Assembly (NCBI RefSeq): GCF_002993885.1
Contig: NZ_CM009578.1
Location: forward strand, 2,936,009-3,000,008
Reading direction: 5' to 3'
DNA: 64,000 bases
Source of the DNA: Sphingopyxis lindanitolerans
GTDB taxonomy: Bacteria; Pseudomonadota; Alphaproteobacteria; Sphingomonadales; Sphingomonadaceae
Under the pieces are notes generated by a model, which did no database searches, was not told where the DNA came from, and saw nothing but the letters and a program-made list of their open reading frames with translations. The number at the start of each line of letters is the position of its first letter. Within the stretch, counting starts at the first letter, position 1. The position numbers and the translations under genes were made by a program. Positions 32,246 through 41,486 of this stretch are shown one piece after another.

Positions 32246-33658
32246 TCAGGCGCTGTAATACATGTCGAATTCGACCGGGCTCGGGGTCTGCTCGACATTA
32301 TAGACTTCGGCCCATTTCAGCTCGACATAGGCTTCGATCTGGTCCTTCGAAAAGACGTCGCCCTTGAGCAGGAAGTCGTGGTCGGCGAGCAGGCTGTCGA
32401 GCGCTTCGCGCAAGGACGCGCAGACGGTCGGGACTTCGGCCAGTTCCTCGGGCGGCAGATCGTAGAGATTCTTGTCCATCGCGTCGCCGGGGTGGATCTT
32501 GTTCTGGATGCCGTCGAGCCCCGCCATCAGCAGCGCCGAATAGCAGAGATAGGGGTTCGCCATCGCGTCGGGAAAGCGGAACTCGACGCGCTTCGCCTTG
32601 GCGCCCGCGCCATAGGGAATGCGGCACGAGGCCGACCGGTTGCGCGACGAATAAGCGAGCAGCACCGGCGCCTCGAAGCCGGGGACGAGGCGCTTGTAGC
32701 TGTTCGTCGTCGGGTTGGTGAAGGCGTTCAGGGCCTTGGCGTGCTTGATCACGCCGCCGATGAAATAGAGGCACATGTCCGAAAGCCCGGCATAGCCGTT
32801 GCCCGCGAACAGCGGCTTGCCCTTTTCCCAGATCGAGATGTGGGTGTGCATGCCCGATCCATTGTCGTCCTTGATCGGCTTGGGCATGAAGGTTGCGGTC
32901 TTGCCATAGGCGTGTGCGACCTGGTGGACGACATATTTGTAGATCTGCATGCGGTCGGCGGTCTGGGTCAGCGTGCCGAAGGTCAAGCCCAGCTCGTGCT
33001 GCGCGGCGGCGACCTCATGGTGATGCTTGTCGCAGGGCAGGCCGAGTTCGAGCATGGTCGAGACCATCTCGGCGCGGATATCGACGGCGCTGTCGACCGG
33101 CGCGACGGGGAAATAGCCCCCCTTGGCGCGCGGCCGGTGGCCGAGGTTGCCGCCTTCATACGCGCGGCCGGTGTTGGTCGGCAGCTCGATATCGTCGATC
33201 TCGAAACCCGACTTGTTATAGCCGGTTTCGAAGCGGACATCGTCGAACATGAAGAATTCGGCCTCGGGGCCGACATAGACGGTGTCGCCGATGCCGGTCG
33301 AGGCGACATAGGCCTCGGCGCGTTTCGCGGTGGTGCGCGGATCGCGGGCATAGCCCTCGCCGGTCGAGGGTTCGACGATGTCGCAGAAGATCACGAGCAT
33401 CGGGGTCGCCGAGAAGGGATCGTCATAGACGGCGTCGAGGTCGGGCTTCAGGATCATGTCGCTTTCGTTGATCGCCTTCCAACCCTCGATCGACGAGCCG
33501 TCGAACATCAGCCCGTCCTCAAGTTCATCCTCGCCGAGGATCGAGGCGACCATGGTCAAATGCTGCCACTTGCCCTTGGGGTCGGTGAAGCGCAGGTCGA
33601 CCCACTCGATGTCGTTGTCCTTGATCCGCGCGATGATATCCTTGGGCTTCGTAGCCAT
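32246..33658 (-). CDS. glnA: Type I glutamine synthetase
   Basis: A 470-residue GSI-beta glutamine synthetase that makes glutamine from glutamate, ammonia and ATP. The N-terminal FDGSSIEGW, the ATP/metal segments [12 protein letters not shown] and [16 protein letters not shown], and the adenylylation loop NLYDLPPEE with Tyr399 are all present, so activity is expected to be switched off by adenylylation. It follows glnB by 71 bases on the same strand and is probably cotranscribed from the candidate sigma-54 promoter upstream of glnB, with PII from the first gene regulating the second. Confidence 0.98.
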   Translation of the reverse strand: MATKPKDIIARIKDNDIEWVDLRFTDPKGKWQHLTMVASILGEDELEDGLMFDGSSIEGWKAINESDMILKPDLDAVYDDPFSATPMLVIFCDIVEPSTGEGYARDPRTTAKRAEAYVASTGIGDTVYVGPEAEFFMFDDVRFETGYNKSGFEIDDIELPTNTGRAYEGGNLGHRPRAKGGYFPVAPVDSAVDIRAEMVSTMLELGLPCDKHHHEVAAAQHELGLTFGTLTQTADRMQIYKYVVHQVAHAYGKTATFMPKPIKDDNGSGMHTHISIWEKGKPLFAGNGYAGLSDMCLYFIGGVIKHAKALNAFTNPTTNSYKRLVPGFEAPVLLAYSSRNRSASCRIPYGAGAKAKRVEFRFPDAMANPYLCYSALLMAGLDGIQNKIHPGDAMDKNLYDLPPEELAEVPTVCASLREALDSLLADHDFLLKGDVFSKDQIEAYVELKWAEVYNVEQTPSPVEFDMYYSA

Positions 33659-33729
33659 CGTCTATGCTTCCTTCTTGCGAAATGATCCGGCGTGCCGGGG
33701 GTTTTCGGGTTTTCGAAAAATGCGAAAGT

Positions 33730-34403
<674 letters not shown>

Positions 34404-34419
34404 ATCCAGTCTGTGGCGA

Positions 34420-36606
34420 TCAGCGCCCGACCGGCGCCGTCGCCTCCGGCAGGTTGGCCTTGGTCCAGTGCGAGCGGTCGATGACATAGGCGCGGATCGC
34501 TTCGACATCGGCGGGGGTGAGGACGCGCGCGAAGCTGACCATGCCGCGGTCCTTCAAGGCGCCGTCGAGGATCACCGATTTCCACGCATCGGCGTTGGTG
34601 AGCGCGCCCGAGACGCGCAGGTCGGGGGTAAAGCCGTTGCCGATCGCGCTGTCGCCGTGACAGACGATGCAATAGCGTCCGAAATGCGCCTTGCCCGCCG
34701 CGACCTGCTGCGGCGTTCCGAACTGCGGCGGCGGGTTCCACGCGAGGGTTGTCGTTGCGGGCGGCGCGGGCAGCTTCACCGTGCCGCCGACCTTGAGCAC
34801 GACGAGCCGCGGCAGGTTCGGTAGCTTGCGCGTCACCCCGCCCGCGACCCCGGCGACGAGCGGGAAGGCGCCGCCCTTGCCGGTCTGGAAGGCGACATAT
34901 TGCACCCCGCCGACGCGGAAGGTCGAGGGTGCGCTGACGATCCCAGACTGCATGTCGAGGTCGAGCAATTGCTTGCCGGTATCGGCGGCATAGGCGCGGA
35001 AGCGGCCGGTGCTGGTGCCCTGGAACACCAGATTGCCCGCACTCGTCATCGTGCCGCCGTTCCACGCCGCGGGATAATCGACCCCCCACGCGACCTTGCC
35101 GGTGCGCGGATCGAAGGCGACGAGGCGCCCGGTCGTCGCGGCGACCGCGGCGCGGAACGCCGCCTTGTCGTCGGGCAGCATCGTCTTGTTCAGCGAAGTG
35201 CCGACGTTGAACCCCAGCACCTTGCGCTTGTCGAGCTCGTCCATGTCCTGGAGATAGCCCTGCGGAATCTGCTGCGCGGGGATATAGACGAGCCCGGTCG
35301 CGGGATTATAGCTCATCGGGTGCCAATTATGCGCGCCGAGCGCGCCGGGGATCGCGATAAAGGGCTTGCCGGTCCTGTAGAAGCGCGCGTCGGGATTCTC
35401 GATCGGGCGGCCGGTCGCCATGTCGTAGCCGGTCGCCCAGTTGATGCCGTCGACATAGGGTTTGGCATCGATCAGCTTGCCGTTCGTGCGGTCGATCGTG
35501 AAGAAGAAGCCGTTCTTCGGCGCGTGATACAGCACTTTGGTCGGCTTGCCGTTCACCGCCTGCTCGGCAAGGATGATCGGCTGGGTCGCGGTATAGTCCC
35601 AGCTTTCGGCCGGGGTTTCCTGATAATGCCATTTATAGGCGCCGGTGTCGGCGTCGAGCGCGACGACCGACGACAGGAACCAATTGTCGCCTTCGCCATT
35701 CGATCGCTCGCCATGGTTCCACGGGTTGCCGTTGCCGACGCCGAGGTAGATCTGGTCGAGATCCTTGTCATAGACGATCGCGTCCCACACGGTGCCGCCG
35801 CCGCCCGAGACCTTCCACTCGCCTTTGTCGGACCAGGTGGCGTTGCCCTTTGCCGCGAAAATATCGTCGGAGGCCGCGCCGTCCTTCTTCTTCTCGGGGT
35901 TGGGCGCGGTGTAGAAGCGCCAGCGCTCCTTGCCGGTGTCGGCATCATAGGCGGTGACATAGCCGCGCACCCCGAACTCGGCGCCGCCGTTGCCGATCAG
36001 CACCATGTCCTTCACAACGCGCGGCGCGCCGGTGATGGTGTAGGGTTTCGAGGTGTCGAAGGTCTGCGTCGACCACAGCTCCTTGCCGGTCTTGCGGTCG
36101 AGCGCGATCAGGCGGCCGTCGAGCGTGCCGACGAATAATTTGTCGCCCCAGACGGCGACGCCGCGGTTGACGACGTCGCAGCAGGCGCTGACCGCGCGCT
36201 CGCCGGGCACCTTGGGATCGAACGACCACAATTTCTTGCCGGTCGCGGCGTCCCAGGCATCGACCTTCGACCAGGCGTGGCTGACAAACATCACGCCGTC
36301 GACGACGACCGGGGTCGCTTCCTGCCCGCGCGCATCGTCGAGGTCGGCATACCAGGCGATGCCGAGCCCGCCCACATTCTTGTCGTTGATGTCGGTCAGC
36401 GGGCTAAAGCGCTGCTCGTCATAGCTGTAGCCGATGCCGGCCCAATCATCGCCGTTGCCGCCGGTCTTGAGCAGCGCCTCGCTGGCCTTTTCGGCATCGT
36501 CGAGCGATCCGCCGCCCGAGATGCTGTCGTTCTTCGATGCGTTGCACGCCGCCAATGCCAATGCCGCGCAGCCCAGCAGCGCCGCCGAAAAGACCTTCTT
36601 CGCCAT
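34420..36606 (-). CDS. PQQ-dependent alcohol dehydrogenase with C-terminal cytochrome c (quinohaemoprotein), lipoprotein
   Basis: A 728-residue type II quinohaemoprotein alcohol dehydrogenase. A lipobox LALAAC puts lipidated Cys21 at the mature N-terminus, so it is probably anchored to a membrane facing the periplasm. The eight-bladed PQQ propeller follows, with the vicinal Cys pair in SACCDVVNRG and the probable catalytic Asp in ESWDYTATQP. The last 100 residues are a cytochrome c domain with CIVCH. It oxidises primary alcohols and passes electrons to a c-type cytochrome or azurin. GAGAGGG precedes the ATG. PQQ synthesis genes are not in the window. Confidence 0.92.
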   Translation of the reverse strand: MAKKVFSAALLGCAALALAACNASKNDSISGGGSLDDAEKASEALLKTGGNGDDWAGIGYSYDEQRFSPLTDINDKNVGGLGIAWYADLDDARGQEATPVVVDGVMFVSHAWSKVDAWDAATGKKLWSFDPKVPGERAVSACCDVVNRGVAVWGDKLFVGTLDGRLIALDRKTGKELWSTQTFDTSKPYTITGAPRVVKDMVLIGNGGAEFGVRGYVTAYDADTGKERWRFYTAPNPEKKKDGAASDDIFAAKGNATWSDKGEWKVSGGGGTVWDAIVYDKDLDQIYLGVGNGNPWNHGERSNGEGDNWFLSSVVALDADTGAYKWHYQETPAESWDYTATQPIILAEQAVNGKPTKVLYHAPKNGFFFTIDRTNGKLIDAKPYVDGINWATGYDMATGRPIENPDARFYRTGKPFIAIPGALGAHNWHPMSYNPATGLVYIPAQQIPQGYLQDMDELDKRKVLGFNVGTSLNKTMLPDDKAAFRAAVAATTGRLVAFDPRTGKVAWGVDYPAAWNGGTMTSAGNLVFQGTSTGRFRAYAADTGKQLLDLDMQSGIVSAPSTFRVGGVQYVAFQTGKGGAFPLVAGVAGGVTRKLPNLPRLVVLKVGGTVKLPAPPATTTLAWNPPPQFGTPQQVAAGKAHFGRYCIVCHGDSAIGNGFTPDLRVSGALTNADAWKSVILDGALKDRGMVSFARVLTPADVEAIRAYVIDRSHWTKANLPEATAPVGR

Positions 36607-36671
36607 ATCCCTCTCCCACGCCTATGCTTGACGTTAACGTCAAGACTGCGCCGGAAGAGGGCAGGGTGCAA

Positions 36672-36902
36672 GAGGGTTTCGCGCAGAGGCGCAGAGATCG
36701 CAGAGAAGAAAGAAAATGCACGCGGAGACGCGGAGGCGCGGAGAAAGGCTTCTCGCCGCGCAGCGGCCTTTTTCCAGCAGGCTTCTCTCAAGCAGAATCC
36801 GTTGCAGACGAATGGGGCCTGGCGGCCCGACCCCTCTCCGCGCCTCCGCGTCTCCGCGTGAACCTAATCTCTGCGATCTCTGCGCCTCTGCGCGAAACCC
36901 TC
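36672..36902. repeat. Long nested palindromic element (copy D, complete)
   Basis: The most complete copy. Outer arms 36672-36706 and 36868-36902 are perfect over 35 bp and made of GCGCAGAG(N) units. Inner arms 36719-36744 and 36835-36860 are perfect over 26 bp and made of GCGGAGRC units. The core contains CGCCGCGCAGCGGCC and GGGGCCTGGCGGCCC hairpins. It fills the gap between map and the PQQ dehydrogenase, ending four bases before the map stop codon. Confidence 0.9.
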
Positions 36903-36905
36903 TTC

Positions 36906-37745
36906 TTACTGCCAGGGCGGCGCGTTCAGGCCCTTGGGGCTGGCGGTGAAGATGTCGCAGCCGGTCTCGGTGATCCCGATGCTGTGCTCGAACTGCGCCG
37001 AGAGCGAGCGGTCGCGGGTCACCGCGGTCCAGCCGTCGTTGAGCATCTTCACCGCATATTTGCCAGTGTTGATCATCGGCTCGATCGTGAAGAACATGCC
37101 GGGACGCAGTTCGGGGCCGGTGCCGGGACGCCCGGCGTGGACGACCTCGGGCGCGTCGTGGAACATCTGCCCGACGCCATGGCCGCAAAAATCGCGGACC
37201 ACCGAATAACGATGGCGCTCGGCATGGCTCTGGATGGCGTGCGCGACGTCGCCCATCATATTGCCGGGCTTCGCCTGCTCGATGCCGAGCATCAGGCATT
37301 CATAGGTCACATCGACCAGCCGCCGCGCCTTGATCGGCACGTCGCCGACCAGATACATGCGGCTGGTGTCGCCGTGCCAGCCGTCGATGATCGTCGTTAC
37401 GTCGATATTGACGATATCGCCGTCGCGCAGCGGCTTGTCGTCGGGGATGCCGTGGCAGACGACATGGTTGATGCTGGTGCAGCAACTGTGCGTGAAGCCG
37501 CGATAGCCCAAGGTCGCGGGAATGCCGCCGCCCTCGATCATCATCGTGCGGACAAGGTCGTCGATCGCGCCGGTGGTCACGCCCGGCTGAACGAAGGCGA
37601 CTAGCGCGTCGAGGATTTCGGCCGACAGCCGCCCCGCCTTGCGCATCCCGGCAAAGCCCGCCGCATCGTGCAGCTTGATCGTGCCGTCGCGAACGCGGGC
37701 AGGGGCGCCGGCTTCGGCGGCGGTTACGGAGAGGTAGTTGTACAT
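36906..37745 (-). CDS. map: Type I methionine aminopeptidase
   Basis: A 279-residue enzyme that removes the initiator Met from nascent proteins. All five metal ligands can be placed: the Asp pair in NIDVTTIIDGWHGDTSR, His in GHGVGQMFHD, Glu in TIEPMI and Glu in FEHSIGITE. A short N-terminal extension of about 25 residues precedes the core, within the range for this class. Cytoplasmic and essential in most bacteria. It lies downstream of the toxin-antitoxin pair on the same strand, 48 bases after doc. Confidence 0.96.
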   Translation of the reverse strand: MYNYLSVTAAEAGAPARVRDGTIKLHDAAGFAGMRKAGRLSAEILDALVAFVQPGVTTGAIDDLVRTMMIEGGGIPATLGYRGFTHSCCTSINHVVCHGIPDDKPLRDGDIVNIDVTTIIDGWHGDTSRMYLVGDVPIKARRLVDVTYECLMLGIEQAKPGNMMGDVAHAIQSHAERHRYSVVRDFCGHGVGQMFHDAPEVVHAGRPGTGPELRPGMFFTIEPMINTGKYAVKMLNDGWTAVTRDRSLSAQFEHSIGITETGCDIFTASPKGLNAPPWQ

Positions 37746-37793
37746 GAGTGCGGATATAGTCGCTGGGGGCTGAAAAAGCGAGGGGCGGCGGGC

Positions 37794-38177
37794 TCAAACT
37801 TTGGCGAGATGGTCGCGGAACCAGTCCGCCAATTCACCGTCCGACAACTCCCCTGCCGCGAGCGCGAGGAAGGCCACCACCAATTCCGCATCGGTGACGG
37901 TCAAACCATAGCCGTTGAGCATCAGAAAGGTTTCGCTGACCACCGCGGCTGTGCGCTTGTTGCCATCGACGAAGGGATGGTTGCGCGCGATGCCGAAGGC
38001 ATAGGAAGCCGCGAGTTCGGCTGCATCGGGGCTGCCGTAAACCGCTAGATTCTGCGGCCGTGCCATGGCGCTTTCGAGCATGCCCGAATCGCGCACGCCT
38101 TCGCCGCCGCCATGTTCGGCAACCTGCTCGTGATGGGCCGCCAGAGCGACCTCCAGCGATACCCAAGTCCAATTCAT
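37794..38177 (-). CDS. doc: Doc-type Fic-fold toxin
   Basis: A 127-residue Doc-family protein. The Fic active-site motif HPFVDGNKR is at residues 67-75. The sequence deviates from AMP-transferring Fic proteins in the same way as Doc, which phosphorylates EF-Tu and stops translation. The opening WVSLEVALAAHHEQVAEHGG and DSGMLESAMARP match Doc. It follows its presumed antitoxin by 11 bases, as expected for a toxin-antitoxin operon. Expected to be growth-inhibiting if freed from its partner. Confidence 0.88.
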   Translation of the reverse strand: MNWTWVSLEVALAAHHEQVAEHGGGEGVRDSGMLESAMARPQNLAVYGSPDAAELAASYAFGIARNHPFVDGNKRTAAVVSETFLMLNGYGLTVTDAELVVAFLALAAGELSDGELADWFRDHLAKV

Positions 38178-38188
38178 CGTGGATATTG

Positions 38189-38416
38189 CTATTTGGCGAG
38201 TTCGCGCAGCGCGCGCTTGCGGCGTGCCATGACTTCGCGTGCCGCCGTCATCTGCGTTTCGAAGTCCGCGTCATAGGGCGCGAGTTCGATGCCGCGCTCG
38301 GTATCGCGCACCGAAAGCATGTCGCCCTGCGCTGCACCAAGCCGCGCCAGCAACTCCTTGGGCAGGATGACGGCGGCGCTGTTACCGACCTTGGTGATCT
38401 TGAGCGGCGTGTTCAT
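38189..38416 (-). CDS. AbrB/MazE-type antitoxin
   Basis: A 75-residue swapped-hairpin AbrB-like DNA-binding protein (PLKITKVGNSAAVILPKELLARLGA), with a C-terminal tail that probably binds the toxin. Antitoxins of Doc are often Phd-like, but AbrB/MazE-type partners are also known for Doc homologues. It should neutralise Doc and repress the operon. A short palindrome GTTATAAC lies seven bases upstream of the start codon, and a longer inverted repeat spans the start region. Confidence 0.85.
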   Translation of the reverse strand: MNTPLKITKVGNSAAVILPKELLARLGAAQGDMLSVRDTERGIELAPYDADFETQMTAAREVMARRKRALRELAK

Positions 38417-38441
38417 ACACTCGTTATAACATCGCCGCTCA
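38401..38441. promoter_or_regulatory. Inverted repeats around the antitoxin start
   Basis: TGAGCGGCG (38401-38409) is complementary to CGCCGCTCA (38433-38441), with the start codon in the loop. The perfect palindrome GTTATAAC lies at 38423-38430. They could act as an autoregulatory operator or as an RNA hairpin exposing or hiding the start. Confidence 0.45.
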
Positions 38442-38457
38442 AGATTTTCAAGAACGG

Positions 38458-40797
38458 CTACTCCGCCGTCTTCTCGGTCTTGGCCTTCGCCTTGCTCTTG
38501 CTCGCCTTGGGCGGGGCCGAGACGATCTCGAACGCCAGCGGGTTGCCGACCTTGGCGTCCTCGCCGGTCTTCATCTTCACCTTGACCTCGCCGCCGTGGA
38601 CGAGCTTGCCGAAGAGGAGTTCCTCGGCGAGCGGCTGCTTGATCTTTTCCTGGATCAGGCGGCCCATCGGGCGCGCGCCGTACAGCTTGTCATAGCCCTT
38701 GGCGGTCAACCACTCGCGCGCCGCATCGTCGAGCTGGATGTGGACGTTGCGGTCGGCAAGCTGCAATTCGAGTTGCAGGATGAACTTGTCGACGACGCGC
38801 GCCACCACTTCGGGGGGCAGATAGCTGAAGGGCACGATCGCATCGAGGCGGTTGCGGAATTCGGGAGTGAAGAGATTCTTCACCGCTTCCTCCTGCACAT
38901 CCTCGCGCGTCGAGGCGCCGAAACCGATCGACTCGCGCGCCATGTCGCTCGCCCCGGCATTGGTCGTCATGATCAGGATGACATTGCGGAAATCGACCGT
39001 CTTGCCATGATGATCGGTCAGGCGGCCATGGTCCATCACCTGGAGCAGGATGTTGAACAGGTCGGGGTGCGCTTTTTCGATCTCGTCGAGCAGCAGCACG
39101 CAATGCGGATTCTGGTCGATCGCATCGGTGAGCAGGCCGCCCTGGTCATATCCGACATAGCCCGGCGGCGCGCCGATCAGGCGGCTCACCGAATGGCGCT
39201 CCATATATTCGCTCATGTCGAAGCGCTGAAGCGGGATGCCCATGATGTGCGCGAGCTGTTTCGCAACCTCGGTCTTGCCGACGCCGGTGGGGCCGCTGAA
39301 CAGATAATTGCCGATCGGCTTCTCGGGATCGCGCAGGCCCGCACGGCTCAGCTTGATCGCCGACGCCAGCACCTCGATCGCGGTGGTCTGGCCAAAGACG
39401 ACGCGCTTCAGGTCGGTCTCGAGCGTTTCGAGCACCTTCTTGTCGTCGCTCGACACCGATTTGGGCGGGATGCGCGCCATCGTCGCGATCACCGCTTCGA
39501 TCTCCTTGGCGGTGATCGTCTTGCGGCGCTTCGACGGCGGCACCAGCATCTGCATCGCGCCGACCTCGTCGATCACGTCGATCGCCTTGTCGGGCAGCTT
39601 GCGGTCGTTGATGTAGCGCGACGACAGCTCGACCGCGGCGTTGATCGCGTCGGCGGTATATTTGACGTTGTGATGGCTCTCGAACGCTTCGCGCAGCCCG
39701 GCGAGGATTTTCTTCGTGTCCTCGATGCTCGGCTCGATCACGTCGATCTTCTGGAACCGGCGCAGCAGCGCGCGGTCCTTTTCGAAATGATTGCGAAACT
39801 CCTTATAGGTCGTCGATCCGATGCAGCGGATGATGCCGCCCGACAGCGCGGGCTTGAGCAGGTTCGACGCGTCCATCGCGCCGCCGCTGGTGGCGCCGGC
39901 GCCGATCACCGTGTGGATCTCGTCGATGAACAGGATCGCGTGCGGCAGGCCTTCCAGCTCGGTCACGACCTGTTTCAGCCGCTCCTCGAAATCGCCGCGA
40001 TAGCGCGTGCCCGCGAGCAGCGCGCCCATGTCGAGCGAATAGATCACCGCGGGCAGCAGCACCTCGGGCACGTCGCCCTCGATGATCTTGCGCGCAAGGC
40101 CCTCGGCGATCGCGGTCTTGCCGACGCCGGGATCGCCGACATAGAGCGGGTTGTTCTTCGAGCGGCGGCAGAGAATCTGGATCGTGCGGTCGACCTCGGC
40201 ATTGCGGCCGATCAGCGGATCGACCTTGCCGACCTTGGCCTTTTCATTGAGGTTGACGGTGAACTGGTCGAGCGCGGTTTCCTTTTTGGATTTGCCGCCG
40301 CTCTCCTTGTCCTTCGCCTCTTCCTTTTCCTCGGGCTCGGCCTGCGGCGACGGCTTGCCGCCCTTGCCGACGCCGTGGCTCAGGTAGGAAACGGCATCGA
40401 GCCGCGTCAGATCCTGCTGCTGGAGGAAATAGACGGCATAGGATTCGCGTTCCGAAAACAGCGCGACGAGGACGTTGGCGCCGGTCACCTCATCCTTGCC
40501 CGACGACTGGACGTGCAGGATCGCGCGCTGGACGACGCGCTGAAAGCCGCTGGTGGGGGAGGGGTCGCTGTGTCCCTCGACCTTCAAACTGTCGAGTTCG
40601 GTGTCGAGATAATGGACCACCGCCGATTGCAGGTCGTCGAGCGCGACGCCGCACGCGCGCATCACTTCGGCGGCATGCTCGTCGTCGATCAGCGCATAGA
40701 GCAGATGCTCGAGCGTCGCATATTCGTGATGCCGCTCCGACGCGGCCTTCAGCGCATTGTGGAGGGTCTTTTCGAGGCTTTCCGAAAAGGACGGCAT
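38458..40797 (-). CDS. clpA: ATP-dependent Clp protease ATP-binding subunit ClpA
   Basis: A 779-residue AAA+ unfoldase that feeds substrates to ClpP. The N-terminal Clp repeats (residues about 1-145) bind the adaptor ClpS. A linker rich in Glu/Lys follows. AAA1 has Walker A GDPGVGKTAIAEGLA and AAA2 has GPTGVGKTEVAKQLA, and the ClpP-contact tripeptide region lies in the second domain. The C-terminus ends in a Lys/Ala-rich tail (KASKSKAKAKTEKTAE). ClpS, often encoded next to clpA, is not visible here. Confidence 0.97.
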   Translation of the reverse strand: MPSFSESLEKTLHNALKAASERHHEYATLEHLLYALIDDEHAAEVMRACGVALDDLQSAVVHYLDTELDSLKVEGHSDPSPTSGFQRVVQRAILHVQSSGKDEVTGANVLVALFSERESYAVYFLQQQDLTRLDAVSYLSHGVGKGGKPSPQAEPEEKEEAKDKESGGKSKKETALDQFTVNLNEKAKVGKVDPLIGRNAEVDRTIQILCRRSKNNPLYVGDPGVGKTAIAEGLARKIIEGDVPEVLLPAVIYSLDMGALLAGTRYRGDFEERLKQVVTELEGLPHAILFIDEIHTVIGAGATSGGAMDASNLLKPALSGGIIRCIGSTTYKEFRNHFEKDRALLRRFQKIDVIEPSIEDTKKILAGLREAFESHHNVKYTADAINAAVELSSRYINDRKLPDKAIDVIDEVGAMQMLVPPSKRRKTITAKEIEAVIATMARIPPKSVSSDDKKVLETLETDLKRVVFGQTTAIEVLASAIKLSRAGLRDPEKPIGNYLFSGPTGVGKTEVAKQLAHIMGIPLQRFDMSEYMERHSVSRLIGAPPGYVGYDQGGLLTDAIDQNPHCVLLLDEIEKAHPDLFNILLQVMDHGRLTDHHGKTVDFRNVILIMTTNAGASDMARESIGFGASTREDVQEEAVKNLFTPEFRNRLDAIVPFSYLPPEVVARVVDKFILQLELQLADRNVHIQLDDAAREWLTAKGYDKLYGARPMGRLIQEKIKQPLAEELLFGKLVHGGEVKVKMKTGEDAKVGNPLAFEIVSAPPKASKSKAKAKTEKTAE

Positions 40798-41176
40798 GGG
40801 CTTATCTCCTTGGGGACAAGCCGGGGAGAGGCGAGCCCGCTAAACACAAGGTGGCGATACCGCCGCCCCGCCGCAAGGGAAAAGCGGAGGCAAGTGTGAA
40901 ATTACGATGACAGCATTGCGCTATGGTTAACGGCGGATTGGGATTTTGCGGCGCGGGCGCGGCGCTCAGCCGGCTGCGGGGTGTCGGCATTGGGTGGGGA
41001 GCGGTCGTTGCCAGTTCCTCCCCGGAACGGGGAGGTGGCAGCCCGCAGGGCTGACGGAGGGGTCGAAACCTCTCGTCAGGACGCACCGCTGCGACCCCTC
41101 CACCACCCTTCGGGCGGTCCCCCTCCCCGTTCCGGGGAGGAATTGGCAACGCCTGCTTCCGGTCGAAAGCGGACCT
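40798..41176. other. Gene-free stretch with a nested palindrome
   Basis: These 379 bases upstream of clpA hold the 41006-41151 inverted repeat and otherwise only GC-rich sequence, with a more AT-balanced zone at 40895-40950 (GTGAAATTACGATGACAGC and TATGGTTAACGG) that may contain the clpA promoter. No frame looks coding. Confidence 0.6.
41006..41151. repeat. Nested REP-like palindrome upstream of clpA
   Basis: Arms 41006-41035 and 41122-41151 match over 30 bases with one mismatch, each containing a hairpin CCTCCCCGGAACGGGGAGG. Inside, CGGAGGGGTCG near 41055 pairs with CGACCCCTCC near 41092. Confidence 0.85.
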
Positions 41177-41374
41177 CTATCCCTTCTTGAACAGCGCTTC
41201 CGCCACCGACTTGTGGCTCGCCGCGGCGGCCTTGTGCGCTTTCACCCGTTCGATCTCGCCTGCAAGCACCGCGACGCGCTCGTCGAGTTCGTCGAGCGAC
41301 AAGGGGTCGAGCGGCTGTTTGATAAGCGCCGCGAGCACATCGTCGCGGCGGCGGGGAAGGTCGTCGTCGTCCAT
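41177..41374 (-). CDS. DUF1192 family protein
   Basis: A 65-residue acidic-headed protein (MDDDDLPRR) with a helical middle SLDELDERVAVLAGEIERVKAHK that looks like a short coiled coil. It matches the small DUF1192 family found across alphaproteobacteria, whose function is not known. It is divergent from the quinone oxidoreductase gene, with 112 bases between starts; this head-to-head pairing is common for the family. Confidence 0.8.
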   Translation of the reverse strand: MDDDDLPRRRDDVLAALIKQPLDPLSLDELDERVAVLAGEIERVKAHKAAAASHKSVAEALFKKG

Positions 41375-41486
41375 GGCGGTTGCTTTCTCGCTGGTTCCTT
41401 TTGACGGCGCGTGACTGTTGACCCGCGCCGCCGCACTGTCAATAAGGCGCCCCGAGTGGGATATCGAGACAAGTGGGGGACTTAGC

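Noticed and set aside
40798..41176. clpS upstream of clpA
   Set aside because: No frame with the ClpS pattern exists. The stretch is a palindromic repeat plus GC-rich spacer.
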